A stretch of 64,000 bases of DNA from Oceanococcus atlanticus (GTDB lineage Bacteria > Pseudomonadota > Gammaproteobacteria > Nevskiales > Oceanococcaceae). The notes beneath the pieces were generated by a model. The model had not been told where the DNA came from, did not search any database, and was given only the letters and a program-made list of their open reading frames with translations. The stretch covers positions 744,001 to 808,000 of the forward strand of contig NZ_AQQV01000002.1 of the NCBI RefSeq assembly GCF_002088235.1, read 5' to 3'. The position numbers were made by a program, and so were the translations under genes. This document shows positions 1 to 8,374 of the stretch, piece after piece. How positions within the stretch are numbered: position 1 is the stretch's first letter; each line of letters begins with the position of its first letter.

Positions 1-1
1 C

Positions 2-49
2 TTGTGCCCGATGATGACCCAGCCGGCCGTCAAGTTCATCTCGGCCTGA
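2..49 (+). CDS. Possible C-terminal end of a plus-strand gene (partial)
   Basis: Frame 2 is open from the left edge and ends at a TGA at 47-49, giving a tail that reads LCPMMTQPAVKFISA. It stops 8 bases before the convergent stop of the lipoprotein gene that ends at 58, the spacing expected of two genes meeting end to end. The fragment is too short to assign a family. It could equally be a chance open frame, since 15 codons without a stop are common in GC-rich DNA. Confidence 0.3.
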   Translation: MCPMMTQPAVKFISA

Positions 50-57
50 CGGCGGGC

Positions 58-2103
58 CTAATGCAGCAGCTCTATGCTCAAGGCGGACGAGGCATTGCAC
101 AGCGGCACATCCGCTTCGAAGTCGCCGTCGCTGTCGTTCTCGAAGAGGTCGAAGTTCGACACCACCTCGCACAATCCGCTGCCGCTCAATCGGTAGCGGA
201 TGCGCTGCGCGCTGATGATGTCGGCCTCAACCGAAACATCCAGCAGCTGCATGGTGATCTCGCGATCGTCACCATCGCGGTGCGTCACCTGCATCGCATG
301 AGCAGTCTTGCAGGTTTGCGGATCGACCTGAACCACAATCGCACCTTGTGACTCGCCACCGCCGTTCTGGTTACTGAAAGCAAACCCAAAGGCCTGATTA
401 TTTTGCTCACTGCCCAGATCCTGCCGCGGACACGGCACGCTGCCAAAGCCCGGATAGCTGTGGTCATCATTCACCGCACGCACCTGCGTGAACGCGTCGG
501 CCCCGCTCGCATCCGGGTAGAACATGCCCTGTGCATTGACGCTCAGAGTGAAGCGCGCACGATTCACAGCGGAAAAATCGAAATCACCGGGTGCTGGCTG
601 CGTGTCCGGTTCCCCCTCAAACACCACGCTGCGTTTCTGCGTGACCGACTGCGCCGTTGCCATGTTGCTCGCCGACACCGTCAGAACATCCACCGTGTCG
701 GCCTGGGTCGCGGCCGCAACCTGAACGGAGATGCTGCGTCGATTGCTGGAACTGGTCACCGCATTCGCAGCAACCGTGCCACCTCCCCGCTCGGCAGTGA
801 GCGCAATATCGGCATCCTGCACGCAGGAGAGTGTGGCGCTGGCGGTATACGCTTGATTGAGTTGCGGTGTGGCCGGCGAGGTCACGAAACGATCCACACT
901 GGGGCTGAGATCGTTGATCGCCAACGTAGGGAAAGGCCCGGCCGCGTTGGCGCTGCGCTGCTCGGAAGCCACGATACCGCGGGGCTGTGAACCCGGTGCG
1001 GAGATCGATGCCCCGGCCTGAAAATCGGCGATGGCCTGCAAGGACACCTGATCCAGGCCAACAGCCGAATCAACCGCATTCAATGCCCCTTCCACGTCGC
1101 ACAAGCGATCCAGAATGCTCGGGGTGTCCGGCGAGGCGCTGAAACTCTGCCCCAGTGTGTTGCAGGCAAATGTACCCCCCGCCAGCGTGGCCAGGCACAA
1201 AGCCCCGGCGGCGCTGCCGGTGATCGGAGCAGCCGGGGTGGCCGAGGCCAGAACGGCGACCTGGGCACAGAATCCGGCCTGGAACGTCGGATCGCCGACC
1301 AGTTGACTGCCCGCAGGCGAAGCGGCCGGGTTGAACACCAGACAGGCTTGATTGAGCAGACCGGAGAAGCCGGTGCACACGGCTTCCAGCTGATCCGGCA
1401 CGTCTATCGGCTGGCGCACCGGTACGCGCGCCACGTAACGCCCCGTCTGACCTGTCGGCCAGGCGGGGTAACGACCACTTGAGGCCACACTCAAGCTGGC
1501 GAAATTGACCACCACACCGCCGCTGGGATTTACCGGCGTATCGCACTTGGCCACATCCACGGTGACGTTGCCGACCGGTTCAGCAGCCTGCAACTGAGCC
1601 AGGGCCTCGTCCAGATCGACAATGACCGGACTGTCCAGACTGAGCACGCCACCAATCGAACGCGCCTCATCATCATCGTTGCTGATGATGTCGATACCGA
1701 TGCTGCTGACACTGCGGGTCGCATCCGCGGCATCCGCTTTCAGGCTTTTCTGGATCGCTTGCCCCTCAGCATCCAGGTAGGTCAAGCGGATGACGTTGCC
1801 GCTCTCATCCGCGCCGCGGACCGGCAAGCCAAATTCATCCACACCGATTTCGAAGGCCTGGCCGTGCGCGTCCTGGTAGGACAAATGCGTGATCGCAGTG
1901 GGCAGGCCGTCAGCGTCGCGCTGGCCGAAGAATGTCACCTGCTCGCCATTGTCCGCATCCAGTTTGTACACCGCGCTGTCATCCGGATTGACGTAAACGG
2001 TGCGCTCGGAAATTGACGCCGCGCCGCCACCACCGCCGCCTCCGCAAGCCATCAGGGTCAGGGCCAGGCTGCCCAAAACCATGCCACGTCGCTGAATATC
2101 CAT
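58..2103 (-). CDS. Gly-rich, cysteine-containing lipoprotein of unknown function
   Basis: A 681-residue protein with a lipoprotein signal peptide: basic start (MDIQRRG), hydrophobic core and lipobox ending ALTLMAC, so Cys20 would be lipidated. A run of seven glycines follows directly, typical of a flexible tether to the outer membrane. The mature part has a YD-repeat-like stretch near residues 40-100 (Leu-Asp-Ala-Asp-Asn-Gly-Glu and similar) and several scattered Cys pairs that may form disulfides in the periplasm. I recognise no catalytic motif or family. The ATG at 2103 is preferred over upstream in-frame starts because GGAGCGGGGC lies just ahead of it and the signal peptide begins there. 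It is divergent from the molybdopterin oxidoreductase across 168 bp. Confidence 0.75.
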   Translation of the reverse strand: MDIQRRGMVLGSLALTLMACGGGGGGGAASISERTVYVNPDDSAVYKLDADNGEQVTFFGQRDADGLPTAITHLSYQDAHGQAFEIGVDEFGLPVRGADESGNVIRLTYLDAEGQAIQKSLKADAADATRSVSSIGIDIISNDDDEARSIGGVLSLDSPVIVDLDEALAQLQAAEPVGNVTVDVAKCDTPVNPSGGVVVNFASLSVASSGRYPAWPTGQTGRYVARVPVRQPIDVPDQLEAVCTGFSGLLNQACLVFNPAASPAGSQLVGDPTFQAGFCAQVAVLASATPAAPITGSAAGALCLATLAGGTFACNTLGQSFSASPDTPSILDRLCDVEGALNAVDSAVGLDQVSLQAIADFQAGASISAPGSQPRGIVASEQRSANAAGPFPTLAINDLSPSVDRFVTSPATPQLNQAYTASATLSCVQDADIALTAERGGGTVAANAVTSSSNRRSISVQVAAATQADTVDVLTVSASNMATAQSVTQKRSVVFEGEPDTQPAPGDFDFSAVNRARFTLSVNAQGMFYPDASGADAFTQVRAVNDDHSYPGFGSVPCPRQDLGSEQNNQAFGFAFSNQNGGGESQGAIVVQVDPQTCKTAHAMQVTHRDGDDREITMQLLDVSVEADIISAQRIRYRLSGSGLCEVVSNFDLFENDSDGDFEADVPLCNASSALSIELLH

Positions 2104-2271
2104 GCCCCGCTCCAATGCGTATTGTCGTTGCACCAACGCTAGGCCAGCCGGGATCACAGCACCATGAGCAGTTCTACTCATTTTGTCGCACCCGATGTAG
2201 TCCTTGCTGAGTAGGCGCACGCGCCCACGCGGTGGCAGCGTTGAGTCTTCCCAGGGCCAACGGGCGAATTG

Positions 2272-4509
2272 ATGACACAGCACAAGCACACCTTCTGCCG
2301 CATCTGCGAAGCCGGCTGTGGGCTGCAAGCCGAGCTTGAGCACGGCCGTATCGTTGAGCTGCGCCCCAATCGTGAGCACATCGGCACCGATGGGTTCGCC
2401 TGCATGAAAGGGCTCAACCAGCACAAGATGTATGACTCACCCGATCGCCTGCGTTATCCGCTGAAACGGGTCGGCGAGCACTTCGAGCGCATCAGCTGGC
2501 GCCAGGCCTATGCCGAAATCGGCGCCAAGGTGAAAAAACTGCGCCGGCGCAGCCCGCGCGCCTTGTCGATGTACGTGGGCACCGCCGCCGGCTTCAGCAT
2601 CCTGCATCCGATATTTGCCGAGGGCTTCATGCAGGGGCTGGGTTCGCCCAACATCTTCTCCTCATCAACCCAGGACTGTGCCAACCGCTTCGCCACCTCC
2701 AGCGAAATGTACGGCTTTCCGTTCTGCCTGCCGTTTGTCGATCTGGACCATGTGAAATTCATGCTCATCGTCGGCACCAATCCGGTGGTTTCGAAATGGA
2801 CCTTCCTGCAGGTGGCCCACCCGGTCAAACGCCTCAAGCAGGTGCGCGAACGCGGCGCCCAGATCGTGGTGGTCGATCCGCGCCATACCGAAACCGCCAA
2901 GGTGGCCAGCGACCATCAGTTCATCCGTCCCAACACGGATGTGTTCTTCTTCCTGTCTTTTCTGCACGAACTGTTCCTGCAGAACGGCGTGGATCAGGCC
3001 CGCGCACAAGCCCATATGTGCGGTAGTCAGACGCTCGAAAAGCTGGCGGCCGACTGGCCGGCCGAACGCACTGCCGAGCTGACCGGCATCAGCGCGCCAC
3101 GCCTGAAACAACTGGTCGCCGATTACATCACCGCCGGTGCATCAGCCATCGTGACCGGGACCGGCCTGGGCATGGGGCGCCACGGCACGCTGGCCCAGTG
3201 GCTGGCCGAGGCGATCAATGCCCTGAGCGGCAATCTCGACCGCAAGGGTGGCACCCTGGTCGGCCAGGGCATGTTCGATTTCGCGGCCTACGCCAAAAAG
3301 GAAAAGCTGTTCGAACGCCACGCGCGCTCCCGCGTCGGCGGCTTCTTCGAACTCAACGGCGGCTTCCCCGGCGGCATCCTGGCCGATGAAATTCTCGAGC
3401 CGGGCGACGACCAGATTCGAGGTCTGTTCGTGACCGGTGGCAACCCGCTGATGACCATGCCCAACTCGGCCCGGCTGCGCGATGCACTGAGCACGCTGGA
3501 CCTGCTGGTGGTGACCGACATCTACCTCAACGAAACCGCCAGCCTGGCCGATTACGTGCTGCCGGCCACCTCTCCGCTGGAGCGACCTGACCTGCCCTTC
3601 GTGTTCCCGCTGTTCCTCGGCATGCAATCCAAGCCTTATGTGGCCGCGACCGACGCCATCGTCGAAGCCGATGCCGAGCAAAAAGACGAGGCCACGATCT
3701 ACACCGAACTGGCCCGCGCCTGCGGCGTCAGCCTGTTCAAGTCACGCCCATTGCAATGGATACTGCAGGGGCTGGTGGCGGCCAATACGCCATGGCGGCG
3801 GGGCAAGCCCCGCGCCTTGCCGCTGCGTCTGATCCTCGACCTGATCCTGAGACTGAGCAAAACCGGGCGTTTTCGCGACCTGGCGGCGCAACCCAATGGC
3901 ATGCGCTGGCGTGGCGGAGCCCGTCCGGACAGCTATCTGGGCCAGCGTGTCGTCACCGATGACGGCAAGGTTCAGCTGGCGCCAGCCCGCCTGATGGCCG
4001 AGACCTCACGCCTGGACGCAATCTTCCGCAGCGAGATGGCGAGCTACCAACGCGGCGAACTGCGCCTGATCAGCAAACGCATGCACAGCACCCACAACTC
4101 GTGGACCCAGAACATCGCCGAACTCACCAATGGCCGCATGGGCCAGACCAACTACCTGTACATGCATCCGGACGATGCTGCCGCCCACGGTCTGAGTGAA
4201 ACGGATGCGGCGGACATTTCCTCACAGACCGCAACCATCCGATTGCCGGTCAAACTGCTCGACACGCTACTGCCGGGCACCGTGGCGGTGCCGCATGGCT
4301 GGGGGCACCAGCACGCCCGTGGCCTGAGCGTGGCCGCCCGTCTGGGCGGTGCCAACGTCAATCTGCTGGCCGCCGATGGTGCGGACGCGGTCGAGCCGGT
4401 GTCCGGCATGGCTCATCTCAGCGGCATCCCGGTGCGCATTGGCAAAGCCGCAGGTCCGATCGACCGCGGCAGCTGGTCCGGCATCGCGCCGGAGCACGCA
4501 ACGGCCTGA
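2272..4509 (+). CDS. Molybdopterin-dependent oxidoreductase, [4Fe-4S]-containing
   Basis: A 745-residue member of the DMSO reductase/formate dehydrogenase superfamily. The N-terminal cluster motif is complete: C9-x2-C12-x3-C16-x27-C44. Molybdopterin-binding segments follow, including IVGTNPVVSKW and VVVDPRHTETA, the GTGLGMGRHG region and GGNPLMTMPN. The C-terminal Molydop-binding domain contains HNSWTQNIAE and YLYMHPDDAAAHGL. No Tat signal is visible, so a cytoplasmic location is likely. The metal ligand falls near TQDCANRF and cannot be assigned by eye, so the substrate is unknown. The nearest in-frame ATG is 2272, one codon after a TTG at 2269. No electron-transfer subunit or cofactor gene is adjacent, so it probably works with general carriers. 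Confidence 0.85.
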   Translation: MTQHKHTFCRICEAGCGLQAELEHGRIVELRPNREHIGTDGFACMKGLNQHKMYDSPDRLRYPLKRVGEHFERISWRQAYAEIGAKVKKLRRRSPRALSMYVGTAAGFSILHPIFAEGFMQGLGSPNIFSSSTQDCANRFATSSEMYGFPFCLPFVDLDHVKFMLIVGTNPVVSKWTFLQVAHPVKRLKQVRERGAQIVVVDPRHTETAKVASDHQFIRPNTDVFFFLSFLHELFLQNGVDQARAQAHMCGSQTLEKLAADWPAERTAELTGISAPRLKQLVADYITAGASAIVTGTGLGMGRHGTLAQWLAEAINALSGNLDRKGGTLVGQGMFDFAAYAKKEKLFERHARSRVGGFFELNGGFPGGILADEILEPGDDQIRGLFVTGGNPLMTMPNSARLRDALSTLDLLVVTDIYLNETASLADYVLPATSPLERPDLPFVFPLFLGMQSKPYVAATDAIVEADAEQKDEATIYTELARACGVSLFKSRPLQWILQGLVAANTPWRRGKPRALPLRLILDLILRLSKTGRFRDLAAQPNGMRWRGGARPDSYLGQRVVTDDGKVQLAPARLMAETSRLDAIFRSEMASYQRGELRLISKRMHSTHNSWTQNIAELTNGRMGQTNYLYMHPDDAAAHGLSETDAADISSQTATIRLPVKLLDTLLPGTVAVPHGWGHQHARGLSVAARLGGANVNLLAADGADAVEPVSGMAHLSGIPVRIGKAAGPIDRGSWSGIAPEHATA

Positions 4510-4514
4510 GGGCC

Positions 4515-5798
4515 TCAGGCGCCGCTGGTGAACACCGGCCAGGTGTCGACGATGGCACCCTGATCGTAGACCGCGATATCACCGAACTGCAGGAACACGA
4601 ATTCGGACTGCCGCGGACGCAAGAACACGTTGTCACCCACACCCAGCTCCACCTCACGTGAACCGTTCAGCAGATCCTGGTTGGTCGAATGCCCCCAGAT
4701 CGGATTGCGTTGCAGGCCGGGCGGCGACACGCTGTCGGCCAGCCAGTAACCACCATAGGTAAAGAAGGCCTGCGCGGTATTGGGATCCCAGGCACGCAGA
4801 ACACCGCTCATGGATTCAAGGCCGGGCAATTCGGTGCGGTCCAAAGCTTTGAGCACCGGCGTGGCGATGAAGCTAGCGTGTTGGTGATCGGACAGGGCCG
4901 GCACATCGAAATCCGAAGGCATGACCAGACCGGAGCCCATCGCCAGCTCATTGCACGGCGCGCTGTTGTCGTACAGCGCAAAAGTCGAGCTACCGCCCGC
5001 ATTGAGTGTGAGCGCCTCGGCGTCAAAGCCACCGCCCTGCTGTTCACGCAGCACCTGCAACGCTGCGCTGTAGCGCTGCATGGCCAGCTCCAGGGCTTTG
5101 CGCGGACCGCCAAGAAAGCCCGGCATTTTCGAAGCATGGGCTTCATAACCCATGAAACCGGAAAGGCGCAGGGCCGGCTCCTCATCGATCAGTTTCAGCA
5201 CCTCCGCCACTGCCGCTGCATCGCGCAGACCGCCACGATGCAAGCCGACATCAAGCTCCAGGTTGACCTTGAGCGGGCCCATGCCCTCGGCCTGTCTGGC
5301 CCGCGCCAGCTCGGCGTATTCACGCAGGCGCACAGGGGTATCAATCAACCACTCGATCTGCTGGGCCGGATCAAACGCGCCGCCGCCGTAATGCGTGAAG
5401 AAGCGCTGCGCCGCACCCACCGGCATGGGCTTGCCCAGCAGCACCTGCGCATCGCCCATCTGCTGTGCAACCAGATTCAGGAAGGGCTGATGAAAGACCA
5501 TCAGGCGCTGACTGCCGGTGGCCTGACGCACGTAGTCGATCAGCGCCAGGCTGGGCAGCGACTTGGCCACGATACGGTAGGCCATGCGTGACGGCAGATG
5601 GGCCTTGAGTCGCGCGATGTTGTGATCCAGCCGGGCCTTGTCGATGACCAGCGTGGGCCGGAACAGCCCGGCATCGGCCAGGGCCTGCTGCAATGACAGA
5701 AAATACTCATCATGCCGCCCGCCGCGCGTGGAGGGGCGCAAGGCCACGGCGGCTGCCGGTGCCGCTATCGCGGCGCCAAGAAGAAAACGACGATTCAT
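4515..5798 (-). CDS. Tat-exported PLP enzyme, D-threonine aldolase/alanine racemase-fold family
   Basis: A 427-residue protein of the alanine-racemase N-terminal TIM-barrel family related to D-threonine aldolases and DSD1-type D-serine dehydratases. The barrel starts with PTLVIDKARLDHNIARL, and the PLP-binding lysine is K79 in RIVAKSLPS. Glycine-rich phosphate-binding segments follow (LNAGGSSTFALYD). The N-terminus MNRRFLLGAAIAAPAAAVAL looks like a twin-arginine signal. Export by Tat would fit an enzyme that must bind its cofactor before crossing the membrane. It is last in a probable operon with the FAD oxidoreductase (9-bp gap) and the cytochrome c gene. The family supports a PLP reaction on a D-amino acid or beta-hydroxy amino acid, but the actual substrate is unknown. 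Confidence 0.75.
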   Translation of the reverse strand: MNRRFLLGAAIAAPAAAVALRPSTRGGRHDEYFLSLQQALADAGLFRPTLVIDKARLDHNIARLKAHLPSRMAYRIVAKSLPSLALIDYVRQATGSQRLMVFHQPFLNLVAQQMGDAQVLLGKPMPVGAAQRFFTHYGGGAFDPAQQIEWLIDTPVRLREYAELARARQAEGMGPLKVNLELDVGLHRGGLRDAAAVAEVLKLIDEEPALRLSGFMGYEAHASKMPGFLGGPRKALELAMQRYSAALQVLREQQGGGFDAEALTLNAGGSSTFALYDNSAPCNELAMGSGLVMPSDFDVPALSDHQHASFIATPVLKALDRTELPGLESMSGVLRAWDPNTAQAFFTYGGYWLADSVSPPGLQRNPIWGHSTNQDLLNGSREVELGVGDNVFLRPRQSEFVFLQFGDIAVYDQGAIVDTWPVFTSGA

Positions 5799-5807
5799 GG
5801 CAGGGCC

Positions 5808-7223
5808 TCAGCTGATGCCGAAAAGCTGGCGCAGGTAGGGATTGAGCATACGCCCATCGGGATCAAGCGCTTCGCGTACAGCCAGGAAATCCTTCCAGCG
5901 CGGATAGCGTGCGGCCAGTTGCGCGCTGCTCAGGGTGTGCATCTTGCCCCAGTGCGGACGGCCCTCATAGGGCTGGTAAATCGGCTCCAGACTGGCGAAG
6001 TACGGCAGCGGATCTTCCTTGTGGTAGCGATGCACGGCAATCGAGCTGGACACCGCATGACCCTGGAAAGGCGACAGCATGGCGTCATCGCCGCGCACCA
6101 CCCGGATCTCGACCGGGAAGAACTCTTCGTGATGCTGTGATTCGATGCGTTCGCGGACCTGTTTGAAGGCGGGCATCAGCGCTTCCGACGGCAGGTGATA
6201 CTCCATCTCGTTGAAACGCACTTCGCGGCTCGAGGGGAAAATGCGGTACCACACATCCACCGCCTCTTCCGGCTCGAAATCACGCGTGGCCATATCGAGC
6301 AGCCGCTGGCGCATACCCGGCCACCACGACAGCCAGTCGCGCAGCTGCTTCATCTGCATGACTGCATCATTGTCCTGCTCCGGCCCGCGCGGCTGCATCG
6401 GCTCGTCGGTCGGGTTAATGGCAACCGCCATGGCCTGGCTGCAGAACGGGATGTAATACATCTCGAAACTGTGATTCTCGCTGACCAGCTGATCGAAGTT
6501 GTCGATCAGCTCATCGATCGGAGCCAGCCAGCTGCGCCGTTTGAGCCGGTGCGTGGGCACGTTTTGCAATGTCATCTGCGTGATCACGCCGAGACTGCCC
6601 AGCGACACCTTGGCCGCGCTGAACACCTCGGGGTTCTGTTCGGCGCTGCAATCGATAATCTCGCCGCGCGGCGTCACCAGACGCAGCGCTTTGACATAGC
6701 TGTGCAGGGCGCCCAGCCCAGCACCAGTGCCATGGGTGGCCGTGCCGATGGCGCCGGCCAGGGTCTGTGAATCGATGTCCGGCATATTGGCCAGCGCCTG
6801 CCCCACCTCATCCAGCATCGGCCCCACGTCACCCAACCGGGTGCCTGCACCCAGGCGCGCCGTCATGCTGTCCTGGTCATGGGACAGCAGGCCGCTGAAA
6901 TTGCGCAATGACAGCAACGTGCCGTCGGTCGGCACCAGTGCGGTGAATGAATGGCCGGCGCCAACCGGGCGAATCGGCCCCGGCGCATGACGCATGATGT
7001 CGGACAGCTCGGCCTCATCTTTGGGAACCAAACGCTGAACCGGCACACCGAACTGATAACCCGACCAGTTCTGCCACGGAATCAGGCGTTTGCCATCCGG
7101 GCCTGTGGTCGGCGCCGGGGCCTGCGGCAGCTTGCTCGCACCATGATCATCGCAGCCGGCAAGCCCCACGCCAGTGGCGGCGGCCACTGATGAAATCAGC
7201 AAATCACGTCGATTCATAGCCAT
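5808..7223 (-). CDS. Tat-lipoprotein FAD oxidoreductase, VAO/aldonolactone oxidase family
   Basis: A 471-residue flavoprotein of the vanillyl-alcohol-oxidase fold. The FAD-binding half includes PVGAGHSFTALVPTDG and TLAGAIGTATHGTGAGLG. The C-terminal half ends with an ALO-type segment containing HWGKMH, typical of D-arabinono-1,4-lactone, L-gulonolactone and alditol oxidases. The signal peptide carries NRRDLL followed by a lipobox (GVGLAGC, Cys24), so the protein is probably Tat-exported and lipid-anchored. It starts 1 bp after the cytochrome c stop, implying translational coupling. The adjacent cytochrome is a plausible electron acceptor, making this a dehydrogenase rather than an oxidase (inference). 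An alternative start is the in-frame ATG two codons downstream at 7217. Confidence 0.8.
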   Translation of the reverse strand: MAMNRRDLLISSVAAATGVGLAGCDDHGASKLPQAPAPTTGPDGKRLIPWQNWSGYQFGVPVQRLVPKDEAELSDIMRHAPGPIRPVGAGHSFTALVPTDGTLLSLRNFSGLLSHDQDSMTARLGAGTRLGDVGPMLDEVGQALANMPDIDSQTLAGAIGTATHGTGAGLGALHSYVKALRLVTPRGEIIDCSAEQNPEVFSAAKVSLGSLGVITQMTLQNVPTHRLKRRSWLAPIDELIDNFDQLVSENHSFEMYYIPFCSQAMAVAINPTDEPMQPRGPEQDNDAVMQMKQLRDWLSWWPGMRQRLLDMATRDFEPEEAVDVWYRIFPSSREVRFNEMEYHLPSEALMPAFKQVRERIESQHHEEFFPVEIRVVRGDDAMLSPFQGHAVSSSIAVHRYHKEDPLPYFASLEPIYQPYEGRPHWGKMHTLSSAQLAARYPRWKDFLAVREALDPDGRMLNPYLRQLFGIS

Positions 7224-7224
7224 G

Positions 7225-7578
7225 TCATTGGCCCGCCATGTAGCGAATCAGCGCGACATAATCATCTTCGCTGCAATCCATGCAGGCCCCAAGCGGCGGC
7301 ATGCCGTTGTAGCCGTTGATGGTGTGCTCAACCAGCACATCCATGCCCTGCGCCATGCGTGGCGCCCACGCCGCAGTGTCACCCGCCATCGGCGCGCCAG
7401 TGCGTGACGAGGCATGACAGGCGCGGCAGGTCTGATCGTACAAACGGGCCAGCGCTGCGTCCTGCGGCGGTGGCGGCGCGGTCACCTGCGCCTTGCCGGT
7501 TGGAGCGCTGTTGCCACAGGCGCTGACGATCACGACAAGCGCGGCAACCACGGCGCTATTCCCCAAGCTCTTCTTCAT
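7225..7578 (-). CDS. Cytochrome c5-like lipoprotein
   Basis: A 117-residue monoheme cytochrome. A lipoprotein signal ends VIVSAC (Cys21), followed by a Pro/Ala-rich tether. The heme motif is C51-R-A-C54-H55. The probable axial methionine is M93 in YNGMPPLG. The downstream C99-M-D-C102 pair before a Ser-Glu-Asp-Asp helix start is characteristic of the cytochrome c5 family. The start at ATG 7578 is supported by AGAGGA about 10 nt upstream. It is first in a minus-strand operon with the FAD oxidoreductase and the PLP enzyme, and diverges from the TetR gene across a 114-bp gap with a palindrome. It probably carries electrons from the FAD protein to the respiratory chain. Confidence 0.85.
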   Translation of the reverse strand: MKKSLGNSAVVAALVVIVSACGNSAPTGKAQVTAPPPPQDAALARLYDQTCRACHASSRTGAPMAGDTAAWAPRMAQGMDVLVEHTINGYNGMPPLGACMDCSEDDYVALIRYMAGQ

Positions 7579-7641
7579 CGTTTGTATGTCCTCTTGCAAA
7601 GGCGCATGGCGCGGCGCTGAACGCAGGTGCTTTCGCAAATT

Positions 7642-7658
7642 ACATACTCAGGGTATGT
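7642..7658. promoter_or_regulatory. Palindromic operator candidate between cytochrome c and TetR genes
   Basis: A perfect inverted repeat ACATAC-TCAGG-GTATGT (17 bp, 5-bp spacer) lies 35 bp upstream of the TetR start codon and 63 bp upstream of the divergent cytochrome start. TetR-family repressors commonly bind such palindromes in the intergenic region they share with their targets. Binding by the neighbouring TetR protein is an inference. Confidence 0.55.
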
Positions 7659-7692
7659 TTATGTCAACACAGCCCGAAACCCGATTGAACAC

Positions 7693-8340
7693 ATGGCCGC
7701 ACACTCTGTCGCGAAGACCAGCCGCAAGCCGCGCCCTGCCAAGCGCCGCCCACAAGCGCGCGGCTTGGCCACGCGCGAGCGCCTGCTCAGCGCCGCAGAG
7801 ACACTGTTCATCGCCGAGGGCTATGACCCGGTTGGGGTTGAACGCATCGTCGCCGCCGCCGATGTGACCAAGGGCGCCTTCTATCACCACTTTGGCGACA
7901 AGCTGGCGATCTTTCGCGAAGTTTTCGAAGCGATCGACCAGGAAATGGCCGACCGCGTGCGCGCCCGCGCCCTGACCGCAGAAACGCCGTTGGGCATGGT
8001 TCAGCGCGGCGTGCGCAGCTGCTTCGAACTGTGCACCCAGCCGCGCTACGGGCGCTTCGTTTACATCACTGCGCCGCCGGTCATCGGCTGGACCGGCTGG
8101 TACGAAACCGACAACGCGATCTCGCGTGAAATCGTCATGGAAGGCCTGCAGAACGCGGTCGAACTGGGCGAACTCGCACCGCTGTCAGTGGCCTCTCTGA
8201 CCACCCTGCTGATGGGCCTGGTGCTGCAGGGTGCCATCGCCGTGGTGAACTCCGACACACCGCAGCGGACAGCCCAGGAGCTGGCCGACGAAGCGGATCA
8301 CATTTTGCTTGCACTTGCGGCACAGGCCCGATCGAGCTGA
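7693..8340 (+). CDS. TetR/AcrR family transcriptional regulator
   Basis: A 215-residue regulator with a basic, Lys/Arg-rich N-terminal tail (residues 1-25) and a TetR-type helix-turn-helix at about residues 30-75, with the signature VTKGAFYHHFGDK. The C-terminal ligand domain contains a YITAPPVIGWTGWYE segment seen in many TetR proteins of the AcrR type. ATG 7693 is chosen because the longer open frame from 7627 would cross the palindrome. It probably represses itself and the divergent cytochrome/FAD/PLP operon through the palindrome at 7642-7658. Transcription may also read into the TonB receptor gene 34 bp downstream. The ligand is unknown. Confidence 0.85.
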   Translation: MAAHSVAKTSRKPRPAKRRPQARGLATRERLLSAAETLFIAEGYDPVGVERIVAAADVTKGAFYHHFGDKLAIFREVFEAIDQEMADRVRARALTAETPLGMVQRGVRSCFELCTQPRYGRFVYITAPPVIGWTGWYETDNAISREIVMEGLQNAVELGELAPLSVASLTTLLMGLVLQGAIAVVNSDTPQRTAQELADEADHILLALAAQARSS

Positions 8341-8374
8341 CGGCCCGGCCCCTCATGAAAACCAGAGAATTCCG

